Positions 1-7,754 of a stretch of 64,000 nucleotides of DNA are shown here, piece after piece. Numbering within the stretch: the stretch's first letter is position 1; every line of letters starts with the position of its first letter. The notes under the pieces were generated by a model. That model was not told where the DNA came from and did not search any database. It was given only the letters and a program-made list of their open reading frames with translations. The position numbers were made by a program, and so were the translations under genes. This DNA is from Methanoculleus frigidifontis (GTDB taxonomy: Archaea > Halobacteriota > Methanomicrobia > Methanomicrobiales > Methanoculleaceae), in assembly GCF_030464345.1 (NCBI RefSeq), contig NZ_VCYH01000001.1, positions 556,107 through 620,106 on the forward strand, read 5' to 3'.

Positions 1-1
1 C

Positions 2-1252
2 GTTGAGAAGGTGATCGCTCTCGTCCGGCAGATGGAGGCGGCCGGCCGCGGCACCCTGAACAAGATCGTCGCCGAGCTCGGGCGGTGCATCGACGACGGC
101 GAGCGGGAGGGCGACGCGCCCCTCGACCTTGCGGGCGCCGATGCGGTGCTGGTCATGACGGTGCACGCCGCCAAGGGGCTCGAGTTTCCGATCGTCGTCG
201 TCCCTGACCTCGCCGAGCCGCCCCGCGCCGGCGGCGGCCCAATCATGCTGGAGGACGGGCTGCTGCTCGGGGTCACCGTCCCGAACCCGGGACGCGACTA
301 CGAGCCCGAGGAGACGCCGGTCCTGCAGGTTCTCAAGCGGGAGTACCGCAGAAAAGAGGAGGCCGAGCAGCGCCGGCTCTTCTACGTCGCCGCGACGCGG
401 GCGAAGGATCACCTCGTCCTCTCCGGCACGCTCCCGGAAACGGTGCCGGCGGTCCTTGACGGCGAGCGTACCCGGATGGCCTGGCTCGCCCACTGCCTCG
501 GCCTCTCCGGCGAGGCCTACGCCCGGGGATCTGCCCATCTGGCGGTTCCGGGCGAGGACGAGCCCCTCATAATCCCGCTCGTCACCGATCCCGCGGCGAT
601 ACACGCCGAGCCGCGCCGGGCGAAGCCCGCCGCCCCCGCCATGCCTGACGGCGGCGCTCCGGCCGATTCCCCGGTGATCGTCGCGGACGAGGAGCACGTC
701 TTCTCGGCGAGCGAGATCCGCCGGTACCTCCGCGGGGCGCCCGGGCACACCGCCGGACGGCTCCGGCCGGACGATGCGATGACCCGCGGGCTGATCGTCC
801 ACGAAGTCCTCCGCGGCAGAGACCCGGCCGCGGTGCTGCGCTGTTACGGCGTCGCAGGCCGGCCCGAGGAGCTCCGGACTCTCGCCGATCGCTTCTTCGC
901 GGCAGAGGTGATGCAAGGGGCGACGAGCGACCACTGCGAGGTGCCGTTCCGGGTGCGGATCGGCGGCAACGCGTTCGCGGGCGCCATCGACCGGCTCGTC
1001 CGGCGGCCGGACGGCTCCTGGATGCTGATCGACTACAAGACCGGCGGCGCCAACGATTACGCCGTCCAGATGGCGATCTATCGCCGTGCCGCCGAAGCGA
1101 TCCTGGCGGGGCCGGTCACCCCCTACCTCTACTTCGTCGACGCCGACCGCTGGGTCGAGGCCGCGGCGGACGATGAACCGGTCATCGCCGCGGTCATCGC
1201 CGCGGTCATCGCCGCGGCCCGCAAAATCGCAGAAGAGCGGCGGCGGGTGTGA
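2..1252 (+). CDS. AddA/RecB-like ATP-dependent helicase-nuclease, C-terminal part (5' partial)
   Basis: The reading frame is open from the first bases, so the gene begins upstream of the window. What is visible is the end of a UvrD/AddA-type superfamily 1 helicase: motif V (MTVHAAKGLEFPIVVVPDL, near 155-215), motif VI (RRLFYVAATRAKDHLVLSG, near 370-430), then a C-terminal PD-(D/E)XK nuclease domain with the signature GSWMLIDYKTGG near 1014-1050. Such enzymes process double-strand DNA ends for recombination or degrade foreign DNA. The last residues contain VIAA repeated three times, encoded by three exact tandem copies of a 12-bp unit (1181-1216). The partner subunit (AddB-like) would lie upstream and is not seen. 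Confidence 0.85.
   Translation, partial: VEKVIALVRQMEAAGRGTLNKIVAELGRCIDDGEREGDAPLDLAGADAVLVMTVHAAKGLEFPIVVVPDLAEPPRAGGGPIMLEDGLLLGVTVPNPGRDYEPEETPVLQVLKREYRRKEEAEQRRLFYVAATRAKDHLVLSGTLPETVPAVLDGERTRMAWLAHCLGLSGEAYARGSAHLAVPGEDEPLIIPLVTDPAAIHAEPRRAKPAAPAMPDGGAPADSPVIVADEEHVFSASEIRRYLRGAPGHTAGRLRPDDAMTRGLIVHEVLRGRDPAAVLRCYGVAGRPEELRTLADRFFAAEVMQGATSDHCEVPFRVRIGGNAFAGAIDRLVRRPDGSWMLIDYKTGGANDYAVQMAIYRRAAEAILAGPVTPYLYFVDADRWVEAAADDEPVIAAVIAAVIAAARKIAEERRRV
1181..1216 (+). repeat. 12-bp tandem repeat, three exact copies, in the helicase-nuclease C-terminus
   Basis: The unit GTCATCGCCGCG occurs three times in a row and is in frame, adding VIAA units near the C-terminus. It is a slippage-prone coding minisatellite. 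Confidence 0.9.
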
Positions 1253-1392
1253 GTGATGCGATCCTGCACTGCATGGACATGACAGCAATCTTCCGGCCGG
1301 CGGCCCTCTCACCCGTTCATCCCGTTTCGTGAGTACCCCGGTCGAAATAAGGCATCCTGCCGAGCCATCGGTCAAAAGAAGCCCTCAGGAAG

Positions 1393-1429
1393 GGTTTATT
1401 CCGGAGCCGTTTGCATACCGTTAACAAGA
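1393..1429 (+). promoter_or_regulatory. Upstream element shared with the DUF3089 operon (copy 1)
   Basis: This 37-bp stretch matches 3951-3987 without gaps at about 31 positions. The core is CCGTTTGSATACCGTTAACA and a TATA-like TTTATT/CTTATT lies at the left end. It sits just before a GAGGAGG ribosome-binding-like sequence (1432-1438). A common promoter or operator is the simplest reading. Confidence 0.45.
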
Positions 1430-1444
1430 CTGAGGAGGCAGAGG

Positions 1445-1642
1445 CTGAGCACGCTTGAATCGTGTCTCGGTACACTGCACCAGGGAGTTTACCCGGTCAT
1501 CGTCCTGAAAACCCTGGTTACCGAGCCCCGATACCATTGCGAGTTACTGGAGAGCGGGCAGTACCACGCCCACGAGACGGTGTCGGAGTACCGTGTCCGC
1601 ATGGACAGGTACGATCCCGAGAAGAACCCGTCATGCACCTGA
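1445..1642 (+). CDS. Small hypothetical protein, possible CTG start
   Basis: The frame from a CTG at 1445 encodes about 65 residues with natural-looking composition (ending DRYDPEKNPSCT). GAGGAGG lies 6 bases upstream of the CTG, and no ATG, GTG or TTG start is available nearby, so the start is unusual or has been lost. Its stop overlaps the ATG of the next small frame. No family was recognised. It could also be the 3' remnant of a longer gene. Confidence 0.3.
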   Translation: MSTLESCLGTLHQGVYPVIVLKTLVTEPRYHCELLESGQYHAHETVSEYRVRMDRYDPEKNPSCT

Positions 1643-1977
1643 TCGACACCCCCCTGGTTCTCATGATCCACGAGACCATGAAGACCATCTTCATCTTCCT
1701 CCTCTCCGGGATCGTGCTCATGGCGGGTGTGTGCATGGTTCTGGACGCGCACGGGTTGAGGAATGCCGCCCGTCTGATGGAAGAGGGCGGATTTGTCCGA
1801 CGATCCCTTCCAGCCGGGGGAGTGATAAAAGAGGGTGATGCTTCGGGCTCAACCGCGAGGTTACTCCGTCGCTCTGCCTGTCTTTATCCCGGTGCGGCTG
1901 CTGTCCCTCTTGCCGGAGATGCTCATCACGGCACCGATGTCCGGGTTAATCAGGCATACCGGGAAGTACCCGAATAA
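1633..1977 (+). CDS. Small hypothetical membrane protein
   Basis: A 114-residue frame that starts inside the end of the preceding small gene. It has one clear hydrophobic segment (about residues 17-37, IFIFLLSGIVLMAGVCMV) followed by a charged tail. The last third runs antisense to the 3' end of the membrane-protein gene at 1861-3123, so the true end may lie earlier if there is a frameshift near 1830. No family was recognised. The membrane segment and the coupling to the upstream frame are the only support. Confidence 0.3.
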   Translation: MHLIDTPLVLMIHETMKTIFIFLLSGIVLMAGVCMVLDAHGLRNAARLMEEGGFVRRSLPAGGVIKEGDASGSTARLLRRSACLYPGAAAVPLAGDAHHGTDVRVNQAYREVPE

Positions 1978-3123
1978 CGACCTGTAGTCGATCTTCAGCA
2001 TCCGGTGCCGGACGAGATCGATCTCGATCTTCTCTAAACTGCCCTTCATCTGCGGGGTCACGCCCTCGCCCGGCGGTGCGGTTTCGAGGGTTGAGATGGC
2101 CGGAAGTATCTCCTCCCTGATCGCCTCGATCTTCGATTTTGAGAGGCTTTCCGCAAGCGTTCTACTGTATCTCCCCTGAAGATGCCGTACAGCGATCATC
2201 TGCGTCAGGAAGATCAGGGCAAAGATCCCTGTGTTGATGTGGATGTCGGCTTCGGCGGATGTGAAACTGCCGTAGGTGATCCCGGGGAGGACGAGCGCCG
2301 CGATGAGAACTATGCCGGTGACGGTGATCAGCACGGCGGCGGTGAGTGCGTATTTCAGTCCTTTGCTCCAGGTCTCTTCGTAATGCTCTTTGAACGTGGA
2401 ATGGATGCCGAGCACTCCCGTGAAAAAACCGCGGGAATACGGCTGCACGTGCGCAACCGCGATATAGAACACGATTATCGCAGCGGACTGGACTATGATG
2501 ATGATGGAGGAATAAGCCTCGAACTGGCCGTCGATTGCCCAGCCTGCGAATGCAAATGCCGCGGAGAGGGCGAAGAGCATGAGAAAACCCGGGGCCAGCG
2601 GCTGGCAGTTTATGAAGAACAGGTTCCAGCCGAGTTCGTAGAGGGAGTTCCTCTGTCGCGAAAGCCCTTTGATCGTCTCCGTTGTGTCGGCGATACCGAT
2701 GCTGCCCCTTCCGGAGGTCCCCCCGGCCGCGATCTCGTCCCGGCTCTTTCTCTCGCGATCTTTGAGTTCCCTGACGTACCCTATATACGACTTTACATCC
2801 GCCATGTCGGTCGGAAGCATGGTGAGGAAGGGGTTCACCATCAGGAACGTGAAGGCTGCCATAATCCAGTACAGGTAGAACTTCCAGGTGAATGCAAACA
2901 TGAGCCCCAGGTTGATTGCTACCGCCGCCCCGAGGATGAGCGGCGTATATGTAAGGCTCCATTTCGTCTCGTTGAGGCGTTTCAAATCGTCTTTTGCCGT
3001 GCTGAAGATCTCTTCCGCTTCAGCCCGGGATGATGTGAGGTTCTGAACAAATTCCTCCGGAGACATCTCCGGGATCTCTTCCGTATTGCGTCTTTTGAAT
3101 CTATTCCAGTAGGGCAGTTCCAT
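1861..3123 (-). CDS. Multi-spanning membrane protein of unknown function
   Basis: A 420-residue protein with a charged N-terminus, then about six hydrophobic segments: two near residues 58-105, two near 180-230, and two near 265-320. A soluble C-terminal region rich in E and K (about 325-390) looks helical. A loop around 110-170 is basic and polar. No catalytic motif or named family is evident. The ATG at 3123 is the first in-frame start after an untranslated stretch. Function is unknown; a membrane-anchored signalling or structural role is possible but unsupported. Confidence 0.75.
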   Translation of the reverse strand: MELPYWNRFKRRNTEEIPEMSPEEFVQNLTSSRAEAEEIFSTAKDDLKRLNETKWSLTYTPLILGAAVAINLGLMFAFTWKFYLYWIMAAFTFLMVNPFLTMLPTDMADVKSYIGYVRELKDRERKSRDEIAAGGTSGRGSIGIADTTETIKGLSRQRNSLYELGWNLFFINCQPLAPGFLMLFALSAAFAFAGWAIDGQFEAYSSIIIIVQSAAIIVFYIAVAHVQPYSRGFFTGVLGIHSTFKEHYEETWSKGLKYALTAAVLITVTGIVLIAALVLPGITYGSFTSAEADIHINTGIFALIFLTQMIAVRHLQGRYSRTLAESLSKSKIEAIREEILPAISTLETAPPGEGVTPQMKGSLEKIEIDLVRHRMLKIDYRSLFGYFPVCLINPDIGAVMSISGKRDSSRTGIKTGRATE

Positions 3124-3194
3124 CAGTCATGGTTTCGTTACGATTGCTAATAAGATCGCATCTTTTGCAGTAACCAGGGGTTTTATCTGAATTT

Positions 3195-3434
3195 TCAGCC
3201 GCACGATCCTTCTCCGACAAAAATGGTGGAATGCACTGCGGCGAGCGGACACGCCACAGTGCACCCGGGTCCTGCGGTACTGTCCTCTTCCGGAGCGGCG
3301 CCCTCTCCGATCCCGCCTGCAGTTCCGGACGTCTGACCCTGCGGCGGTTGCGGCGGATAGCATGGGAATCCGGACTGGGGAGCCGGCGGCGAAGAGCGAT
3401 TCTGCCCGGCAGGGATGCCGTCTGATTTCCCCAT
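3195..3434 (-). CDS. Short proline/glycine-rich hypothetical ORF
   Basis: A 79-residue frame upstream of the membrane-protein gene on the same strand. It is rich in proline, glycine and glutamine in the first half (PPAPQ and PPQPPQ runs) with a cysteine-containing tail. Composition is coherent, but there is no strong ribosome-binding site and no recognised family, so it may be chance in GC-rich DNA. Confidence 0.2.
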   Translation of the reverse strand: MGKSDGIPAGQNRSSPPAPQSGFPCYPPQPPQGQTSGTAGGIGEGAAPEEDSTAGPGCTVACPLAAVHSTIFVGEGSCG

Positions 3435-3950
3435 GTCGCACCGGGGGGAATATCCGGCCTCCCTGGTTTCATGCTCCCTGTGGCGGCCGGGGTTCGAACC
3501 CTTTCATCGACGTGAAAGGGCCGCAACTGCGATTGGGCGGACCGCATGGAGATCGAGACTCTCGCGGCCGTGCCGGCCGATGAAGCGAGTCCGGCAGGAC
3601 CGGTCTGACCCGGTTGTCGGGCGGCGGTGTTCCGGGAGGGGAGGGGATCTTCAACTCAAAGCCTGACGGTTTCTCATGCTCCGTTCTCTGATCTATCTGT
3701 GCTCAAACTCCGCTCCAACGGAGCGCGTCGTTCCTGGCGGTGCTTGTTCTCCTGCCACGCCCGGTCGCAACTTCATGGACCCCAGGTCTTTCCTTGAGGA
3801 CGGATCCCGTCAAGCGTTCCTTATAACCCCGGATCTGCAAGGTTGTCTACCCCTGCTGTACCGTGAGGCTATCCGCGACGCTGTTGCATCCATCCGCTCC
3901 TATGTTGGGAACCGGACGATTGCATATGCCTGCCGCGACCCCCTCCCGCT

Positions 3951-3987
3951 GGCTTATTCTGAGGCCGTTTGGATACCGTTAACAAAG
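3951..3987 (+). promoter_or_regulatory. Upstream element shared with 1393-1429 (copy 2), before the DUF3089 operon
   Basis: This is the second copy of the 37-bp element, ending about 47 bases before the ATG at 4034. The CTTATT at its left end could serve as a TATA box, and GTTAAC forms a small palindrome inside the core. Conservation between two unrelated operons suggests common regulation. Confidence 0.45.
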
Positions 3988-4033
3988 ATGTTCCCCCAAT
4001 CTCCCTGTGTTCTAAAAATACGGAGATTTTGCG

Positions 4034-5068
4034 ATGTTCAAGACTATCCATCCTCTGCTCTGCCTCCTTGCCGTCATCGGCGCCTGCTTCGTCCTTGCAG
4101 GCGGCTGCCTGACGGGAGAGGCCTCCGGCCCGCAGGACGGCGGTGCTGCCGGCCACGCCCAGGAACCCGATTACACCGATGCCTACTACTGGCTCTCCCT
4201 GCCGTCCGTCGAAAAGGCCGTCGACGTCTTCTACGTCTACCCGACGGTCAGCAGCAGTCCGGACGGGTCTATGAACATCACCAGCGACGACGAACGGGCG
4301 CTTGCACAGGGCATTTTTGCCGCACAGGCGAGCGTCTACACACCGCACGCCAACGTCTTCGCCCCCTACTACCGGCAGATGTCGACCCAGGTTGCGGTGG
4401 GTCCTGATCAGCTTGCAACCGATACCGACGAGTTCAAACAGGGTGCAATCGACGTGCAGGAGGCCTTCGACTACTACATCGCGAACCTCAACGATGGCCG
4501 CCCGATCATCATCGCAGGCCACAGCCAGGGAACGATGGCACTCATAGAACTGATCAGGAACCGGTTCGGGGATGACGAGGCTCTCCGCAGCCGCCTGGTC
4601 GCCGCCTACCTCATCGGCTATACGGTGACGGACGCCGATCTCGAAGCGGCAGGCCTGACCGCAGCGAAAGGAGCGACCGATACGGGCGTCGTGGTCACCT
4701 ACAACACCCAGTCGCCGACGTCCGCCGGCGGCCCGATGCTGATGCCCGGCGCGCACTGCATCAACCCGCTTACCTGGACGACCGATGACGCCTCCGCTCC
4801 CGCCTCTGAGAACCTGGGCGCACGGTTCTACGACGATGCGACCGGCGAGTTCCTGCGCGAAGTCGCGAACTACTCCGACGCACGGATCGACCCGGAGACC
4901 GGAGCGCTCACGACGACGATACCGGCGGACGAGGACCTGGATATCGGCCCGTACTCCGAGGGCGTGTACCACCGCTACGACTACGCGTTCTGGTACCGGA
5001 ACCTGGAGCAGAACGTCGGCGACCGGATCGCCGCGTTTCTGAACGCGACGGACAGCGGGCGGCCATGA
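4034..5068 (+). CDS. DUF3089 alpha/beta-hydrolase, predicted lipoprotein
   Basis: A 344-residue protein. The N-terminus is a lipoprotein signal with a hydrophobic core and lipobox LAGGC (Cys25), so the enzyme should be anchored outside the membrane. The rest matches the DUF3089 family of alpha/beta hydrolases: DVFYVYPTV strand, APYYRQ segment, nucleophile elbow GHSQG with Ser164, and a C-terminal GVYHRYDYAFWY motif carrying the likely catalytic His. The substrate is unknown; esters or lipids are plausible. The stop overlaps the start of the next gene (ATGA), so the two are translationally coupled. Confidence 0.85.
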   Translation: MFKTIHPLLCLLAVIGACFVLAGGCLTGEASGPQDGGAAGHAQEPDYTDAYYWLSLPSVEKAVDVFYVYPTVSSSPDGSMNITSDDERALAQGIFAAQASVYTPHANVFAPYYRQMSTQVAVGPDQLATDTDEFKQGAIDVQEAFDYYIANLNDGRPIIIAGHSQGTMALIELIRNRFGDDEALRSRLVAAYLIGYTVTDADLEAAGLTAAKGATDTGVVVTYNTQSPTSAGGPMLMPGAHCINPLTWTTDDASAPASENLGARFYDDATGEFLREVANYSDARIDPETGALTTTIPADEDLDIGPYSEGVYHRYDYAFWYRNLEQNVGDRIAAFLNATDSGRP

Positions 5069-6096
5069 CGGGACACACCGGAGCCCTGGAAGCCCTGCGG
5101 GGACGCGAGATCGGCGTTCCCGTGACGCTCCCTCCGTTCGACCCGGACCGCGATGTGCCGGAAGCCCCGGACTACGCCGACCCGGCGAGCTGGATCGCGC
5201 TGCCCGCCCACTTCAGCAGAGACCCGAAGTCCGTCGACGTCTTCTGGGTCTATCCGACCGTCCTCTCCGACGACGCGACCTATCTCATGGATACCCGCGA
5301 CGCCGGACTGCGGGAGCGGGCGGCCTGGACGCTTGTGGAGCAGGCCAGCATCTTCGACGGCCAGGCGAACATCTACGCGCCGTACTACCGGCAGAACAAC
5401 GTGAAGATCAACCCGCTGATGCTGACCGGCGCGGGACCGATCTTCGCGCTCGGGCAGAGCGACCTCGTTGCCGCTTTTTGGTATTTCCTGGAGCAGTTCA
5501 ACCGGGGAGAGCGGCCGGTCATTCTGGCCGCCCACAGCCAGGGGTCGGTCAGGGTCGTCGAGCTCGCGAAGGCCGGAGAGCTCCTGGCCGGCGACCCCGC
5601 CTCACTGGAGCGGCTCGTGGCGGCGTACGTCATCGGCTACTCCGTCACGCAGTCGGACCTGGATGCAAACCCCCTGATGCGGATCAGCGCGAGTGCGACC
5701 GACACGGGCTGCTTTGTCACCTACAATACCATCTCCGCCGACGAGGGCAGGGAGCGCCAGGCTCCGACCGTCCGCCCGGGATCGTTCGTGGTCAACCCGC
5801 TCACCTGGACGACCGGCACGGCGCTCGCGCCCGCCTCCGCAAACAGCGAAGCGGTCTTCTTCAGGCACGGCGATCCGGAGCACCCGGCCCGGTACCCGAA
5901 CTTCGCGGCGGCACAGGTCGTGGACAACGCACTGGTGATCACGGAGATCTCCCATCCCGAAGAGCTGCCGGCGACGAGCGTCACGTTCCCCGAGGGCGTG
6001 TACCACATGTACGACTACGCGATCTTCTACGGAAACCTGCAAAAGAACGTTGCAGACCGGATTCGTGCGTACTTTGGGAAGGAGAAAAGGGAGTAG
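5065..6096 (+). CDS. DUF3089 alpha/beta-hydrolase, no signal peptide
   Basis: A 343-residue paralogue of the upstream lipoprotein, sharing the same motif order: VDVFWVYPTV, YAPYYRQ, nucleophile elbow AHSQGS (Ser158), VNPLTWTT and GVYHMYDYAIFY. Unlike its neighbour it lacks a signal sequence or membrane segment, so it is predicted to be cytoplasmic. The pair looks like a tandem duplication whose copies act on either side of the membrane, or as a complex split by localisation. The stop abuts the stop of the converging broken gene on the other strand. Confidence 0.85.
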   Translation: MTGHTGALEALRGREIGVPVTLPPFDPDRDVPEAPDYADPASWIALPAHFSRDPKSVDVFWVYPTVLSDDATYLMDTRDAGLRERAAWTLVEQASIFDGQANIYAPYYRQNNVKINPLMLTGAGPIFALGQSDLVAAFWYFLEQFNRGERPVILAAHSQGSVRVVELAKAGELLAGDPASLERLVAAYVIGYSVTQSDLDANPLMRISASATDTGCFVTYNTISADEGRERQAPTVRPGSFVVNPLTWTTGTALAPASANSEAVFFRHGDPEHPARYPNFAAAQVVDNALVITEISHPEELPATSVTFPEGVYHMYDYAIFYGNLQKNVADRIRAYFGKEKRE

Positions 6097-7544
6097 TTAT
6101 TTCCCGGACCGGCGTCTCCCAAAGACGATTGCCGAAGAGGCGAGAGCAGCAATCAGCGCCCACGGAGAGAGGGGGGAAGAGGGGGCGGAGGAGTCCGCCT
6201 CTGTGGGGAGAAGTCCGGCTTCCTCGTCGGCAAGGGTGAAGAAACAGACGTTTCCGTGGTTATCGAGCCCGGTGACGACGATCCCCCCGAAAACGGGCTG
6301 AAGGTCGGCGATGCTGCTCACGTTCTCGAGCGTTTCCTGCCACCGGATCTGCCCTGCAATGTCGAGACCTGCGAGCCATTCATAGTCCGAAGTGAAAGAA
6401 CGCCCCGCAACGATGCATCCGCCGTCCCGTGCATACGTCATGGCATCGAATCTCTCCGAACCGTTTGTCAGGGCCTTCTGCTCCCAGCCGATCTCTCCGG
6501 AGGGCAGCAGTTTAACGACAGCTAGGTTTCCGTTCTGCGTTGCCGTAGTGCCAAGGACGATATATCCCCCATCCGGTGCCCGGACGACATCCCTCCCCAT
6601 ATCCAGACCGCTTTCCCCGATTGCCTTCTGCCATTCCAGATTCCCGGCAAAGTCCGTTTGAGTACCCAGATATCTCTCGAACCGTGATTGCCGGAGACCT
6701 CGCCGTCCGTCTACTGTGTGTCACCGACGACGACGTAGCCGTCGTCCCCATCCGAAATGATGGCGGTGGCCTGTTCGCTATCGGTCCCGCCGTACGTCTT
6801 CTGCCATTCCACCTCACCCGTCGGGTCCAGTTTCACGATCCAGATGTCCGGATAGGACGACACGGCTAGCTCGGCGAGCAGTTCGCTTGGAATCTGCGAA
6901 ACCGGCAACCCCTCCAACTGTTCCTTTTGCAGATCGGAATCCGCGAGATGGTTCGCGTAGTCGTCCTCGTCGAGAGACAGCCCGACAAAAACGTACCCGC
7001 CGTCCGCGGCCGGAACGATCTCGATTTCCATCCCGTAATCGGTGCCGCCGATAACATCCTTACGCCACTGGATCTCGCCTTTCGGGGTCAACTTGACCAG
7101 CCACGTCGTGCTGCCGGTAGCGATGTCCGTGCGGTACGTGCCGTACGATTCGTCGTATCCGAGGACCAGATATCCGCCGTCGGCGCTCCGGATCAGGGAC
7201 CTCGCATACGAAGACGTGTTTCCGAGCGTCGTCTGCCAGAGCACCTCAACGCCTTTGGTTACTTCTCCCGCCACGACGTTCCGTGCCAGCTTGCCCCGAT
7301 CGTCGATAGAGATTCTCGTGTACCCCAGGTACGCGTATCCGCCGTCCGCCGTCCCGAGAATGCTGTCCAGGCCGACATCGGCCACGTCATCGACGGTTTC
7401 CCAGGACGTGACATTGGGAGCGTCCGGCGAGTTTACGGGGAACTGTTCTGGTGCGGCAGATGCAGCCTGGACGCAGACGAGCAGAACTATGCCCGAAATG
7501 GTGCTGATTCGATAACAACGATGTTTCGAGCGAGATTTATTCAT
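6097..7544 (-). pseudogene. Secreted repeat (propeller-like) protein with C-terminal anchor, broken by amber stop and frameshift
   Basis: Two collinear halves of one gene. The first (7544 to 6711) has a signal peptide and repeats of the form DGGY-V-LG ... W-VKL-P-GE--W. It ends at TAG (6711-6713). Translation past that stop continues the repeat pattern in the same frame for about 19 codons, then a one-base loss near 6655-6661 moves the homologous frame. The second half (6600 to 6097) carries more repeats and ends in a hydrophobic segment plus RRR, resembling a PGF-CTERM-type surface anchor. Two independent lesions argue for decay rather than recoding; sequencing error is the other explanation. 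Confidence 0.75.
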
Positions 7545-7701
7545 AAAACTTTTTATCCTATTTCAGATAGGAAAATCTTTCTCAACGGGAGTTCTTTTGA
7601 GTCGCAGCACCCGTCGCCCGGGCGCGTGGATGAGGTATCGGCCGAGATCATCGACGCGGCTCGCGGCGGCATATCCTTCCCGGTCAAACGGGTCTCCACA
7701 A

Positions 7702-7711
7702 CTATAAATAA
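7702..7711 (+). promoter_or_regulatory. TATA-like box upstream of the large PAS kinase
   Basis: CTATAAATAA lies about 45 bases before the ATG at 7755 and resembles an archaeal box A. The region 7545-7701 would also hold the promoter of the leftward gene. Confidence 0.45.
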
Positions 7712-7754
7712 ACAATAACAACAGGGGTAATTAGGTTCACATGGAGCCCTGCCG

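Larger units (their letters stand above)
3124..4033. other. Long stretch without a convincing gene
   Basis: Apart from the weak ORF at 3195-3434, I see no supported gene. The stretch holds an 8-bp hairpin (3499-3520, CCCTTTCA/TGAAAGGG), a T-arm-like GGTTCGAACCC at 3491-3501 that does not fold into a tRNA, a small hairpin near 3709-3725, and the shared upstream element at 3951-3987. It precedes the DUF3089 operon. Confidence 0.5.

Noticed and set aside
3481..3520. Possible tRNA, because GGTTCGAACCC resembles a T arm
   Set aside because: T-stem pairing fails beyond three pairs on either strand and no matching acceptor, D arm or anticodon arm could be built. The nearby perfect hairpin (3499-3520) is unrelated to a tRNA shape.
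3676..4407. A 243-residue plus-strand frame before and through the DUF3089 gene
   Set aside because: Its second half overlaps the DUF3089 gene in another frame and is arginine-rich, typical of an off-frame GC-rich shadow.
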